Positions 53,480 through 64,000 of a stretch of 64,000 nucleotides of DNA are shown in pieces. The notes beneath the pieces were generated by a model. It was given only the letters and a program-made list of their open reading frames with translations, made no database searches and was not told where the DNA came from. Source of the DNA: Micropterix aruncella (Eukaryota > Arthropoda > Insecta > Lepidoptera > Micropterigidae). The first letter of the stretch is position 1; every line of letters starts with the position of its first letter. The stretch covers positions 32,597,919 to 32,661,918 of the forward strand of contig OX155960.1 in assembly GCA_944548615.1 (NCBI GenBank), written 5' to 3'. The translations under genes were made by a program, and so were the position numbers.

Positions 53480-53965
53480 TTATTTATTTTTATTTACTCA
53501 TTTATTTTGTTTATTCACCTATTACTAATCAACATAACAGTAAAACCAAGGCACTGAGAAGTAAAATTAATAAAGATATTACCGTTACTATACAAATAGA
53601 ATGACACTTATAATACTAGCTATCATATAAAAGGAAATAATTAATAGCGTGCAATTTAAACAAGTGAGGGTTGGCGGTAAAGATATCGAAATCTGGTGTC
53701 ATCGAGTGAATTTAATTTAAGCGCCGCAAAGCACGCGCCAACAAGTTCCACCTCGTAAGGTTAGTGCGCGAGAACGGCTCCGCGAAAAGATGGTGCGATC
53801 GAGCACGAAGATAATTATTTGGTATGAAAAGATCCACCTTGGCTAGTAAGCTAGGGTTATCAGTTTTACTACGAATTAGATTGAAAACATAGGACATGGT
53901 CAGCATTTCTCTTCTGAGACAGAGAGAATTATAGCCAACCAATCCTGTAACTTTATAATATTTAG
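53480..53965 (-). pseudogene. LINE (Jockey/CR1-like) 3' relic, copy 2
   Basis: The minus strand reads 'LVGYNSLCLRREMLTMSYVF', 'NLIRSKTDNPSLLAKVDLFI' and 'EPFSRTNLTRWNLLARALRR'. This is the C-terminal region of a Jockey-like ORF2 (SL..RR...L.....L+.+..D.P.LL..+....P......R....F......RTN......). It aligns with 15917-16690, which adds a MITE. Confidence 0.75.
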
Positions 53966-54736
53966 TATTTTTCCTTGGTAACATAGGCTTAAATCATAAA
54001 GACTCGTAGGCTATTTTCAACTCAGTTTATTTTTCGTGTTCAAAATAAATATTTTAGGTTGTTTTTTGTGTAGAATTACCCACTCGCCTGATGCTCCCCA
54101 ATCTTGTATGGATAGATAAGATTTATCAGAAAGCTTGATCTTAAAAAGAAAATCAAGCGATAACAGTTTAGTTTAGTGTGGGACCATTTATTTCGCAATG
54201 ACATCCACTTATCAATAACCGCAGCTGAACGTGTGAGCGTCAGCTATCAACGCCTAAGGATTCCCATACAATTTGTGTTTTTTTTTTTTTTTTCGCATCC
54301 GCCTAACACTGGTTGGCGACAGCGCGGGCGGCGGCGGTGCTGCGGAACTCTTCGCGTCTGATAAAATCGGGTACAAGGCAATCCATTCATACATCTCCGG
54401 TCGAACATTGAAGCCATGGGAGCCTGATAACGGTATCTGATATCAACCTGTCTCGGAAATTATACGGTCGCTGCAATCGCCGAATCAGAATGAGGTAAAG
54501 ACGAATAGGAATACCCGATTCTTTATATTTATGTACCTATCCTACATAATAAACAGGGTGAATGTTTTCTTTCGGAACCAGAATCTCGATTTTTAGGTAG
54601 ATGAATCGAAACAAAAGTTATACCAGGAGGATTGGTTTTTCACAAGAAAGGGTCCCATGTATAATACATGACTGTGTTTTCATCAATTACCCACTATTAG
54701 CAAACTAATTTCGTGTCGTTTTCTTTCTAACATAAT
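53966..54736. other. no gene supported
   Basis: Contains a T14 run near 54282-54295 and a small GC-rich patch with 'gcgcgggcggcggcggtg'. Nothing recognised. Confidence 0.45.
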
Positions 54737-56311
54737 GACCCGTATTCCGTTTCTCGCATGTGCCTAAATTGGGGTCTAAAAAGGCTCTAAAACGACGCTT
54801 AATTTTGAAGTGACGTTTTGGTATTCCCTTTCATGGGTCCTAACTGACGCGTGCTTATGTAGAGATCATCAGGTGCTTAAATTGACGAGCACCGTCAAGA
54901 TCCTTTTTGGTATTCCGTTTCTACAACTGTCATGGCGGATGGGTCTTGTTCGTGGTGTTATCTAAAAACGGTCTAAAATCGATCAGTCTTCGTCTGACAG
55001 CTGTGTAACTTGTTTTTTCTTGTGATTCCGAAGACTTTTCGTGTTGCAATTTTTAAAGATGGTTGCTCAGCATTAACTTTTAAATCGAAGAAGGGATAAT
55101 GAGCGCAGAGTATCGTAAGTAATCGTTTATTCATATCTTGCCCTGAAAATCCTGTGTATTTTTTTTTTGTAGGTTATGATAAATCAACCTATATATATTC
55201 TTGTTTAGGCACATTCTCCTTATTATTGTTTGGCCCGTATTCCGTTTCTAGCAGCTACCTAACTTGGGGTCTAAAAACGTGCTAAAACGACGTTTAATTT
55301 TGAACTGACGTTTTGGTGTTCCCTTTCATGGGTCCTAACCGGAGCGCACTTATGCAGAAGCTATCAGGCTCTTAAATTGATGTTAAGCACCGTCCAGACC
55401 CTTTTTCGTATTCCGTTTTTACAAATGTCATGGTGGATGGGTCTTGTTCGGGGTCCCAACTAATAACGCACTAAATCGAGCAGTCTGCATCGAGCAGTCG
55501 CCGTGTAGCTCTTATTTCTCTTGTGATTTCCAAGATTTTTATCGCGATTTCAAAGATGTTTGCTCAGAATTGGCTTCTAAATCGAAGAAGGGACGATGAG
55601 CGCCGATTATCGTAAGTAACCGTTAATTAATATCTTTATTTTGCCCTGAAACTCCCCGTATCAATAATTTTTGTATATAATTATAAATAGCCTTGTATAT
55701 TTTTTAGCCTTGTATATTGTATGATAAAAAAATCCTTGTATATTTTTAGTTGAAAAAAAATCCTTGTATGATAAAAAGCCTTGTATATTTTTATACAAAC
55801 GAAAACGTAGCGCCAATCAACGTGCAGTGACAAGACGACGGCGGGCGGGCGAGGGAGTGACCGAGCTGTCAAAATTAAGACCCCGCTTTGGAACGGCCAT
55901 AGACTAAACGGAAAATTTAAAAATTTAAGACCGGTTCTTAATTTTGATGAAACGGAATTCCAACAAATTAACGAAGGTGCTTAAGTTCCTAATGTTAAGC
56001 ACCAGTTTAGTTTACGGCTGCGAGAAACGGAATACGGGCCTTTGCCGTTTTATTTCATAACGAACGATAACGCGAATCGATACACAAACACGAAACGGAG
56101 CGGCGGCGAGCGATCAGGCGACTGACCGGGCGGCGAGCTGTCAAAATTAAGACCCCGCATTAGAACGGCCATAGACAAAACGGAAATTTTAGGATTTAAG
56201 ACCGGTTCTTAATTTTGATGAAACGAAATACCAACAAAATAACGAAGGTTCTTAAGTTCTTATTTTTTAGCACCAGCTTAGTTTAACCCCGCGAGAAACT
56301 AAATACGGGCC
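54737..56311. mobile_element. outer TIR element, split by a related inner element
   Basis: The left end 'GACCCGTATTCCGTTTCTCG' (54737) and right end 'GCGAGAAACTAAATACGGGCC' core (ending 56311) are inverted. 'AAT' flanks both sides (54734-54736, 56312-56314), a possible 3-bp target duplication. Internal blocks such as 'cctttcatgggtcctaac' and 'gatgggtcttgttcg' are duplicated in the inner element. GGCCCGT ends with a 3-bp duplication fit a PIF/Harbinger-like MITE, but the duplication is not the canonical TWA. Confidence 0.7.
55232..56040. mobile_element. inner TIR element of the same family
   Basis: 'GGCCCGTATTCCGTTTCT' at 55232 is inverted as 'AGAAACGGAATACGGGCC' ending at 56040 (one gap-free match except the base after). 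TTT flanks both sides (55229-55231 and 56041-56043). It lies wholly inside the outer copy. A run of 'ccttgtatatttttag' repeats sits at 55.68-55.79 kb. Confidence 0.75.
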
Positions 56312-56332
56312 AATGTTCCGCATTGTTTGTAA

Positions 56333-56551
56333 GACGGGTGTTACACGTTCAATCTGGCATCAGTTCAGTCCGCGTCCCTGATCATGAACTGACTGATGGA
56401 CTGATAGAAATTATCAAAATGTTTGAAAATACGTCAGTTCAGTCCATCAGTAAACGCGATAAACGATCAGTTTCCTGTCAGGACTGAACTGATGCCACGG
56501 ACTGAACGTCGCGGACTAAACCGATGCCAGATTGAACGTGTAACACCCGTC
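56333..56551. mobile_element. PIF/Harbinger-like MITE with TAA duplication
   Basis: 'GACGGGTGTTACACGTTC' with further 'AATCTGGCATC' at the left is inverted at the right end (ending CCCGTC). TAA occurs directly outside both ends (56330-56332, 56552-56554), the TWA signature of PIF/Harbinger. At 219 bp it is nearly all foldback: 'catcagttcagtcc' motifs pair internally. No coding. Confidence 0.85.
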
Positions 56552-56554
56552 TAA

Positions 56555-57342
56555 GAGATACATAAATTTAGGTTTATAAGTTGCGTTCGGATTATTAACA
56601 TTGCCAGTTTACATTTTCAGCGTTTAAAACTTGGCAACGTTAAAGCTGGCAACGTTCTGAAAATGAAAATAAGCTCCGCGTTTTCTTTCTAGCACCTAAA
56701 TACATCTCTGAGTTAAAAAGGCGCATGAAAGACTTCAAGAAGGGTTTTTTTATCCTGTTTTGGATCAGCCAATAAAATAAAAAAATATGCAAACTTATGC
56801 ACTATTTATTAAACTAACCAAGGAATTTTTATTACTTAAATGTTTATATGGCACAGACTTTCAAAAATGTATGTTAACAATCGACTACTTCCATTTATAA
56901 TTTTTTTACTAATTTGATTTCAACATTTCATTTTATAGACAATTTATTTACTGATTTTGTGACATGGTTTAGGATTATTGTTTGTATTTTTCTATTTTTA
57001 CTTTTTGATTATCATAATATTTTTTTGGCAAGTGTTTTCCATAGATTTTTCTTTCTTAGTTCTTTTCAATCAGCCCGTTATGAACGGTGTTATTTTCTGG
57101 TATGTATACATATGTTACATACAGATATTGTCCTTGATTGATGATAGCTCAAGTAGTTGGCGGTACCTATTGGACAAGGTGGTATACCCATGTGGTAAAG
57201 ACGGCCAAAGGTAACTCATTTAATCTCAAAGTCAATAAATAAGTCAATGAATTTTTTAAAGGAATTGAAGTTGTTCACTAAAATTGGGTAAAATATATCT
57301 TAATACAAAACTTTAACAATATGGAGCTTTAAGCCTTTATCT
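56555..57342. other. no gene supported
   Basis: A further small inverted motif 'aacattgccagtt' / 'aagctggcaacgttctg' lies at 56.60-56.66 kb. The T-rich 75-78-codon frames at 56.9-57.2 kb lack motifs. Confidence 0.45.
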
Positions 57343-58116
57343 AACTACTAGCTATTGCCCGCGGCTTCGCTGCACGTAAAATTTCGAATCGATTTGTTAA
57401 TTTAAGTAGGGTGGTGTTTATATGATTTTTAGAAGCTACATTTAGATTATAGTGCAAGACGTCCGCCCTTAGATGCACGTCTTGTTCCTCATCACCTTCG
57501 CCGCCTTCCGCTGAACGCTGACCTTGCTGTATCAGCAGCCGCCGCCGCCGCCGCCTGCTAGGTATTGCGAGGTGCTTGCACGCCTTACTAATGATATCTG
57601 TTTAACTATACCACCTAAAACCGTACATTAAATGGCTAATTTTATCTCTATTTAACACCCGTGATAATGGATTAATTTATTTTGATAAGAATTCTTATTT
57701 TATTGCTAATCTCATTAAAAAACACTGCCTAATTATTTTTCTTATTTTTTGAGGTATAAAATCAGTTTTTGTAGTTTAAATATAAAAGTTTGATATATGC
57801 TGTCGAAGACTTTTTTATAGATATCTTTGAGGCCGATGTTTCTGTCATATATTGTTTTCACATATATCAAACCGTTTCGTCAGCGCACGCCAATAAAGCA
57901 ACGCACCAGTTCTTTTTCTCCGACCTGATTTACGAATGTTGTGATTTCGTATTGAAAACCAATATTTATAACAATACAATATAGCCTATAGCACTCGTCA
58001 ATAATGGAGCTTTCTATTAGTGAAAGAATTTTTCAGGTCAGATGAGTAGTTTCGGAGATTACCCCTTATATACAAACTTAGAAACAGTACTTCTTTATAA
58101 TATTAGTATAGATTTC
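57343..58116 (-). repeat. lepidopteran 'tctatactaatatta' repeat, copy 3 (inverted)
   Basis: It starts with 'tagctattgcccgcggcttc' and ends with 'ttataatattagtatagatt', the reverse of copy 2 at 44.67-45.50 kb. A (GCC)n run at about 57540-57555 is internal. No coding frame. Confidence 0.75.
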
Positions 58117-58948
58117 TATAATATTTATAAGTAAAACATTTTAATTAATCCTTTTATTATAATGTTTTGGCGCTTCGTTGGACTTTCCATCTCCAATCAT
58201 AATATCTAACACTTTTTGCTTCCCCTCTCTCTCTCTCTCTCTTCCTCCCCCCTTACGTTTAGTTTCATGTTCAGAGTTGCCTCTTGAAAGGAAGGTCGAC
58301 CTGCCGCCAGCACTGTGTATTTGTATAAGATTTGGTGTAGTATTTTTCCTCCTATGAGGTCACAATCGATATGCGATTTCAGAAGGATAGACTGTATTTT
58401 AGCGCCTTGTTTCCGAGAAATGCCACACCAGCATCAGGGTTGCCAGTCGCTACCTCTTTTGATCTCTTCGCGCTTGAAAAATATAATAATATCGATATTG
58501 ACCATAAGAATATGATGGGAATTTGTCAAGTAATGCCACGACCTGCGTGAGTCTACAGTCCGATATATTTCAACTGGCTGGAAAAGTACAAGGCGTACGA
58601 TCGCTCCAACGTGGTTTATTGCGACCTTCGAAAACTTTTTTAGGCAATTAAACTGGAATGGAAAATGTATCATATGATAGGATTATATGATGGAGTAATT
58701 TTTTCTTAATTTTCTTAACTTTTCAAATTTTTCAAATTTTTATTTTTTGTACTGCACATTATTACTTAAAATCTATTAACACCCATTCCTTCCTTTTCCT
58801 TTCCTTTTCCCCTCCCAACCCCCACAGAATGCACTGTGCGTATTGGAGACTTAACTAACTAAAACTATTGTTGAAAGCATGTCATCGGCCAGAAATATTG
58901 TATTTAATGTAATTGTAATATTTTTTTGTAGCGCTGTATGTTTTCCCT

Positions 58949-58981
<33 letters not shown>

Positions 58982-59265
58982 ATTACAATCGTAATTTGTT
59001 TGAATTACAAGGAATTTTGTTGAAACCCCATTACTCGATTATATTTGTATATATCAATATTTTACGTGCATTTAATATGGAACTAACACTCAATATGCTA
59101 ACATTTAATATTGAACAACTCCTTTCTAGAAAAATTATCTAAAACCGCGATTTCTGAATCCACCCTTCACCTCCCAGAAGTGTAATAATTATATATGATG
59201 GGCCCGATTTTTGGTCGGTGAATTCCATGGCAGCTCCGTTTGTATTTTATTGTTTACTGTAGTTT
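58117..59265. other. no gene; microsatellites
   Basis: (TC)n at 58.22-58.24 kb, TTTCC-rich at 58.79-58.81 kb, (AAAT)n at 58953-58981 closing a block that may be a LINE 3' end ('ttccctgttaaataaataaa'). Frames at 58.3-58.7 kb on both strands show no motif. Confidence 0.45.
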
Positions 59266-59269
59266 TAAC

Positions 59270-59557
59270 ATGATTCATGTATCCAACTATAACCGTACGT
59301 ATACTACTACTTGCTGTCATAACAGCAAGTAGTATTATACGCTTCTAACATGTTAGGATGCGAGATCCCAATGTCGCGACGTAATGAAATAACATTATGT
59401 TTTTACATTAGGGCGCAGTAACTACCGTCACCCAGACACCGTTATGCTTCATGTTAATTCATACGTATGGACCACAGTCCAAGCTATTGACCTAATTCTT
59501 GTTAAAACATGCGTATTTCCGTGTATTACATCGTTATATTATTCTCAGTGTAGAGCA
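59270..59557. mobile_element. fragment of the CACTG-ended MITE family
   Basis: It shares 'gtaatgaaataacattatgt', 'accacagtcc', 'catgcgtatttccgtgta' and the terminal 'ctcagtgta' with 21.24-21.38 kb. Blocks of 20.17-20.54 kb appear in inverted order ('accgtacgtatactactac', 'taacatg'). An inverted 'actacttgctgt' / 'acagcaagtagt' forms a hairpin at 59.31-59.34 kb. Confidence 0.55.
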
Positions 59558-59574
59558 TCATCATTTATTACCTG

Positions 59575-59960
59575 ACGAAGTCGTAAGCCACTATATTTAA
59601 CTAGGCCACAAGATCATGGCTGGCGGAATCGAATGCCAGAGATCGTGAGACGGATTTCCCAATCCTGGGCGGATTATGGCGCCAATAAAAACATAATGCG
59701 CATGGATATCCCAATAAAACTGAAGATCAAAGTATTCGAGCAATATGTATTTTGCCTGCATTTTTTACGGATCGGAGACCATGACCAGAATGTATCATAG
59801 TCGGTAGACCAGAATAATGCTCGCAAATGCACACCTGAATATGAGACGGTTAGGCCATCGAGGCTTCTCTACGATAGGTTGATGATGTCAGACGACGAGA
59901 CTGGGTGAGGAGGGTTTAACATCGGCAAGCGTGGCAGACGCTGGAGGAGGTCTATGTCCA
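59575..59960 (+). pseudogene. LINE RT relic (RTE-like thumb)
   Basis: The plus strand reads 'EIVRRISQSWADYGANKNIM' then 'IPIKLKIKVFEQYVFCL', matching the 'EI.RRI...W..+GK...+......+..LK.KV+.QCVLP' block of RTE and related LINEs. After it the frame is lost; a scrap 'RWRRSMSRIG' near 59.94 kb may be its tail. Confidence 0.6.
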
Positions 59961-60091
59961 GGATTGGACCATAAAAAGGAGACAACGATTCAACAAAAGT
60001 ATTTGGTTTACTACAATAAAATGTTCCGGAAATATCTCGGAAACTATTCTTGTTAACTAGAATGTTTTTGAATTGAATACATTGAATACCA

Positions 60092-60767
60092 ACAACTTGC
60101 GGTGTCAACTACAACGGGCGAGCCCGTCACCACAGGACGTTTTAACGATTTTCTCGTTCTATCGCCCTGCAGTGAACGTAGAAGACTTTGGACAGAACAA
60201 ATCCAACGTCCAGCTACGTCACAACCCGCAAGAAGCCAACGCCTTACCGCGAGATAGCCAGAGTTACCTGGCGGGCCGACTCTCGCGCCCTTGCTTCCAA
60301 TTGTGACCAGATTTCTCCGGTCTCTAGATTGGTTCCGAGTTCGAGGTCGCTTGCGCGGTCCTCTCCCTTACGAAGCGGTGAAACGGTGTGAACCGAATCT
60401 ATCGCGTCCTTACCACCAAGGCGTCCTTTGCCCGACACTGAATCGGGATCGGATGGCCAATGGTCATTTCAAGAGCAGTCGCCGTAAGGTAGACAACCAC
60501 CCCCGCTCTATAGGAAACAATACAGTTCCCAGACTCCCCCGATTGTTAGTAGGAGAGCACAGTCGATTGGCTTGCGCCGCTCGTTGCGCAGACCGTCCAG
60601 GAGTGCCAGAGGTTTGATTCCCAGGGGAGACTGGTTGACCCAGTGTCCTACCCAGTCTCGCACCCCATGCGTGGAGGCCATCGGATGGGTGTTGACCCGT
60701 GAGTGTGACCGACCCTGAACACATGGGTCATCGTGGCCACCTCATCATGGGCCCATTAGCTCCCAAA
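60092..60767. mobile_element. GC-rich insertion flanked by a 12-bp direct repeat
   Basis: 'CATTGAATACCA' occurs at 60080-60091 and 60768-60779, directly outside a 676-bp block whose composition is far GC-richer than both flanks. No poly(A) is visible. 'GGTTTGATTCC' near 60610 resembles a Pol III B box. Frames up to 108 codons overlap on both strands and look compositional. It is probably a truncated retroelement or SINE of unknown family. Confidence 0.6.
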
Positions 60768-60779
60768 CATTGAATACCA

Positions 60780-62640
60780 GTAAGGCCTCAGAAACAAAAG
60801 CAAAATAATAGAAATGCAGTGAATTCGTGGTTCGATTTTAAAGAAAACATTTATTTTGGATTTAGCCTATTTGATAGCATTGCTTTACAGCAACCAAGAA
60901 GTTTTATTAATTTTACTTGGGTAGTATTAAATAGACTATAAAATATATATTTTTAAATAGGCTTTTTTAGTAAGTCCTTAGTTTTTTTGACATATTAGGG
61001 CTTATGTTGGTAACCCGGATTCATTGCTCCCGCGTGTATTTAAACAAATCAGTTCCGTATTAGGTTTTTATCATATTTTTTAAACCCTAAAATTTTAATG
61101 CATGCCTGAACAAACCCGATCTTGGGAACGAAAAGAATGGTTTTTGTTTCATGTTATTTTTCTGTTACATAATCGCCAATTTTCGGCGTTTTGAAATAAT
61201 AATTGTCTTATTATCTTGTCCATATATTACAAATAATTTTTAATTTCTATTATTATTTAAAAAATAACTGCGAGATCCAGCTGTACCAAAATTATGCCTA
61301 AAAAGTGATTTAAATAATAATGAAAGAGAATATTCATCTCAAAATTTATATTTTTTTTTAGTAGGTACTTCAATTACAATTCTCCAAACAACTTATTGTT
61401 CCGCGCTCTTACTACTACAATAAAATGCACGATGTTTTAAAGATTTGCTATTCAAGAAATTTCCGAACTGCATGTTGTAAACCCAAAAATCCAATGTCAT
61501 CGATTGGTCGATGGAGTAAGGAAAAACCTAGTAAAGTCACTTTTGACTATGATATGGGTCGACAACAAACGAAGACACTAACATCTATAGTAAAATAACC
61601 AACGAATTTTAAAATCACGCTCATACATATAGTACTTTTTATAGATTTAGGAAATACATTTTAATTTGATTTGTAGGTAATATTTATACAACTAACAAAG
61701 ACCTAGGCGAAGGCTGGAGGTGCAAGAAACGCGTATGCATACATGTTTAAGTATTACTATTGATTATATAGTACATTTCGTCTAAATCAATAGGAAACGA
61801 AATAAGATATTTAAATTCAACGAAAAATGTAGTTGTTCACGGAATTCACGATCTCCTACGTATCACATCGTCGGCTTTCCTCTTAGCGTGCAAATAGGTG
61901 GCAACTCCAGTAAGCAGTCAGCACCCGTCCAACCGAACGAACAGCTTATTGACTTTTTTATTTATTGAAATTCTTGGCTCAGCGCTGCCACGCCATTCGC
62001 ATGAATGGACCTTTGAAATTGGCGGGAACGCCGCCGCGCCTCTCTGCGCGCCACGTTGTTGGTTATGTTATTAAAAAGCAAAATCAAGGAGGCGGGCGAA
62101 TATTTGACGCCTGGTTCCTTTTTAACGGGCAGCCTGGAGACCGCATATTTTAGTTTAAAGGCCTGACTGCAGTCTGCGTTCTAAGAAGTCCTCCATTTTC
62201 AGCGACAGTACCTACTTAACAATTTATTTAATGTTTAGAATAATAGGTCGCAGCGTGCTAAATTGGCGCCCGTTCTCAAAATGCTCAGAAATCGAAGTAT
62301 TTCGGATTTAACTTATGGCTATTAGCATGAAATACTGAGTAGCTATTACGGAAAGCATTCGTGGACACCACACGCTAGTGTAGTACTGGCCAATGACAGA
62401 GTATACTCGTTTAGAAATAAATACCTATTAGAGATAAGCGATGAGAAATGGAGTAATATCTAAAGCTGCATTAATTATATCTTTTTTGAAAATAAACATT
62501 TTTTTTTCATTTATTTTTAAAATAGCATCTCTATTTAGAAATTGTCTGTGGAGCGGAGAAATAAGAAATTTTAGATATCGAGGTTCTTTTCAAGTGAAAG
62601 AATTACTCCCAAAGACATTTCCAGCTAATACCTGAAATCT
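60780..62640. other. no gene supported
   Basis: AT-rich throughout, except a GC-richer patch at 61.97-62.11 kb with a 62-codon frame lacking motifs. Confidence 0.45.
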
Positions 62641-63010
62641 ATAAAAATGGAGATGGTCTGAAATCTATAAAAAAGAATATTAATAATTATAGTCTAATTA
62701 ACCGAATAACCGGATATATAGGAGATCCTATCGCAAATCAATATGTCTTCACAGTAGAGAACGGAAGTACATAGCTAAGCCATAGGGGATGTCACAAATT
62801 TTATCGAGAAAGCTATAAAACGGAACAGTGCCTAGGTGTATTTCTAGATGTAAGGCTTTCGACCGCCAAACAGTGATATTGGTATAAAATCCAGGACAAC
62901 GTCCTTAGATTACATATACATAAATATGGCAAAAGGCCATTCTATGAACGAGTCACACAAAATCATAAGCTTGACCCTTTAATTCTGGTCTAGAGGCCTG
63001 TATCCTGGTC
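62640..63010 (+). pseudogene. LINE RT relic (fingers/palm start)
   Basis: After frame changes the plus strand gives 'TNFIEKAIK' and 'EQCLGVFLDVRL', resembling the 'FIEKI.......GVFLDLSKAFD' block that carries the first catalytic Asp of Jockey-type RTs. The upstream piece 'IYKNGDG' may be the 'I+K.GD' motif. Strongly decayed. Confidence 0.4.
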
Positions 63011-64000
63011 TAAAGACCTAAATTTTAGGCGTTTTTCCGAGAAGGATAAAAATAAATTAGAACATTTTTGCAATCCATTTTTTACAAAATATTCATTGAC
63101 GTTTCAAGAAAAAAAAACACCAATATAAATAAACTATAATTCAAAGTTGAAGTGGGGGCTAAAAAAAGGTGCTTCCTGGTTGTTATGTTTCCAACCCTTG
63201 TAATGATATGAAACTAAGAAAAATAAAAAAATCTTATTAGAAAGGACTTTGCTATGGCCCGAACCTTGGAAAGAAAGATAATCTTGTTTTCCGCAAAATG
63301 ACGACGATTTGAAAAAAAAAATCTTTTTGCCACTGTTTTTTTATTTCTCCTTTTTTTTTTAATTCTTTGTTTTTTTTTTAATCCGTGGTCCCGGATACAG
63401 AGGTATAAGTAAAAATGATTTTCACTAAATTTTAAATAAATCGTTTAAGTATAACTTGAGATATCATGTCAACTAGTTCGAAAAAAGTAGTTTCTTAGAG
63501 ACCTCAGAAAAATATCCGAAATGGGCGTACACGCGAAAGAATAGGCGGGGTTAATTTTGTAGTGTTTGACCAATAAAAATCCAGCGTTGACGAAGCATCA
63601 AGCGCAGAGTCTACGTCCGCTCGCGCCGGCTACTAGGCGCATACTAAATGCTCTATCTAATGTTAATGGCAAAGCATATTTAGCGTAACTCTCAGAGCGC
63701 TTTCACGTTTTAATTAATTGTAATTAATTGATGGCCTGAATAAAAAATGTGGCTAAGTGCTGCCCTAGAGAATTAACCAGTGAATATAATGAAATCATAA
63801 TAAAACACACTCACCGCTTACATTGTAGGAGTAAACGCGCCTGAAAGTTTTCGCAGTCAGTTTAAAGCCTTAATGTCCAAGGCAATGAGCAACTTTTTTG
63901 AATCCAAATTTTAAATTGGTTCCTTATCGAGGGATTCATTTAAAAACATTTTTAAATGAATGCTTATATTTTTCAAAAAACTCATAAAAGTAAAATTCTT
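63011..64000. other. no gene supported
   Basis: A/T homopolymer rich. A GC-richer patch lies at 63.54-63.65 kb. The duplicated 'taattaattg' at 63.71-63.73 kb and the inverted 'tcatttaaaaa' / 'tttttaaatga' near 63.94-63.96 kb are minor. Confidence 0.5.

Noticed and set aside
60291..60617. 108-codon frame in the GC-rich insertion
   Set aside because: Frames are open on both strands because of composition; no recognisable motif.
1..64000. CRISPR arrays, operons or prophage-like modules
   Set aside because: No regularly spaced repeats with unique spacers; the DNA is plainly animal, intron-containing and dominated by insect transposable elements.

Overview
The window is eukaryotic, AT-rich, gene-poor DNA, most likely from a moth or butterfly (Lepidoptera). 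There are no operons or bacterial signals. Almost everything recognisable is a transposable element or its remains. Lepidopteran character is inferred from a Helitron with the familiar TCTATATATATAAA start and GTCWGCTAGT-like end, and from repeats that open 'tctatactaatatta' and close with a 'gaagccgcgggcaacagctagt' tail. No host single-copy gene could be supported.

Only two loci carry long, apparently intact protein-coding potential. (1) At 9.05-12.83 kb lies a DNA transposon with long terminal inverted repeats. It encodes a two-exon, 581-residue protein on the minus strand, with a predicted intron that has good splice signals and joins in phase. The protein has a C-K-C-Y-N-K-C cluster, a 'SDNCAGQNKN' motif and a plausible D-D-E triad. 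A small TTAA-flanked element sits inside its left terminal repeat. (2) At 47.05-51.06 kb lies a 5'-truncated non-LTR retrotransposon on the minus strand. It has an uninterrupted 1207-residue ORF2 (endonuclease, reverse transcriptase, RNase H, C-terminal Cys-His cluster), the tail of ORF1 joined to ORF2 by a TGATG stop-start overlap, a poly(A) tail and a 13-bp target-site duplication.

The rest is a graveyard. Reverse-transcriptase tail relics of Jockey/CR1-like type lie near 14.2, 15.9-16.7, 17.9-19.1, 21.6, 25.8, 33.4, 43.3-44.0, 53.5-54.0 and 62.7 kb. RTE-like relics lie near 44.1 and 59.6 kb. A broken mariner transposase is at 52.2-53.1 kb, a Helitron with a scrap of helicase at 27.8-28.4 kb, and a broken YqaJ-type nuclease gene, interrupted by other elements, at 31.1-34.1 kb. 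A 5S-rRNA-derived SINE-like unit sits inside one of the RT relics at 18.4 kb. Miniature inverted-repeat elements are numerous: 9.1, 16.1, 20.2, 34.6, 35.8-37.0, 39.9-40.6, 54.7-56.3 (one nested in another) and 56.3 kb. Foldback and palindromic clusters lie at 23.8, 28.4-28.9, 32.1 and 37.4-37.8 kb.

The most interesting candidates are the intron-containing transposase element, the duplicated 5' junction of the LINE, the 5S-derived unit that keeps its terminal helix, and the nuclease pseudogene. All family names come from motif recognition by eye; no database search was run.
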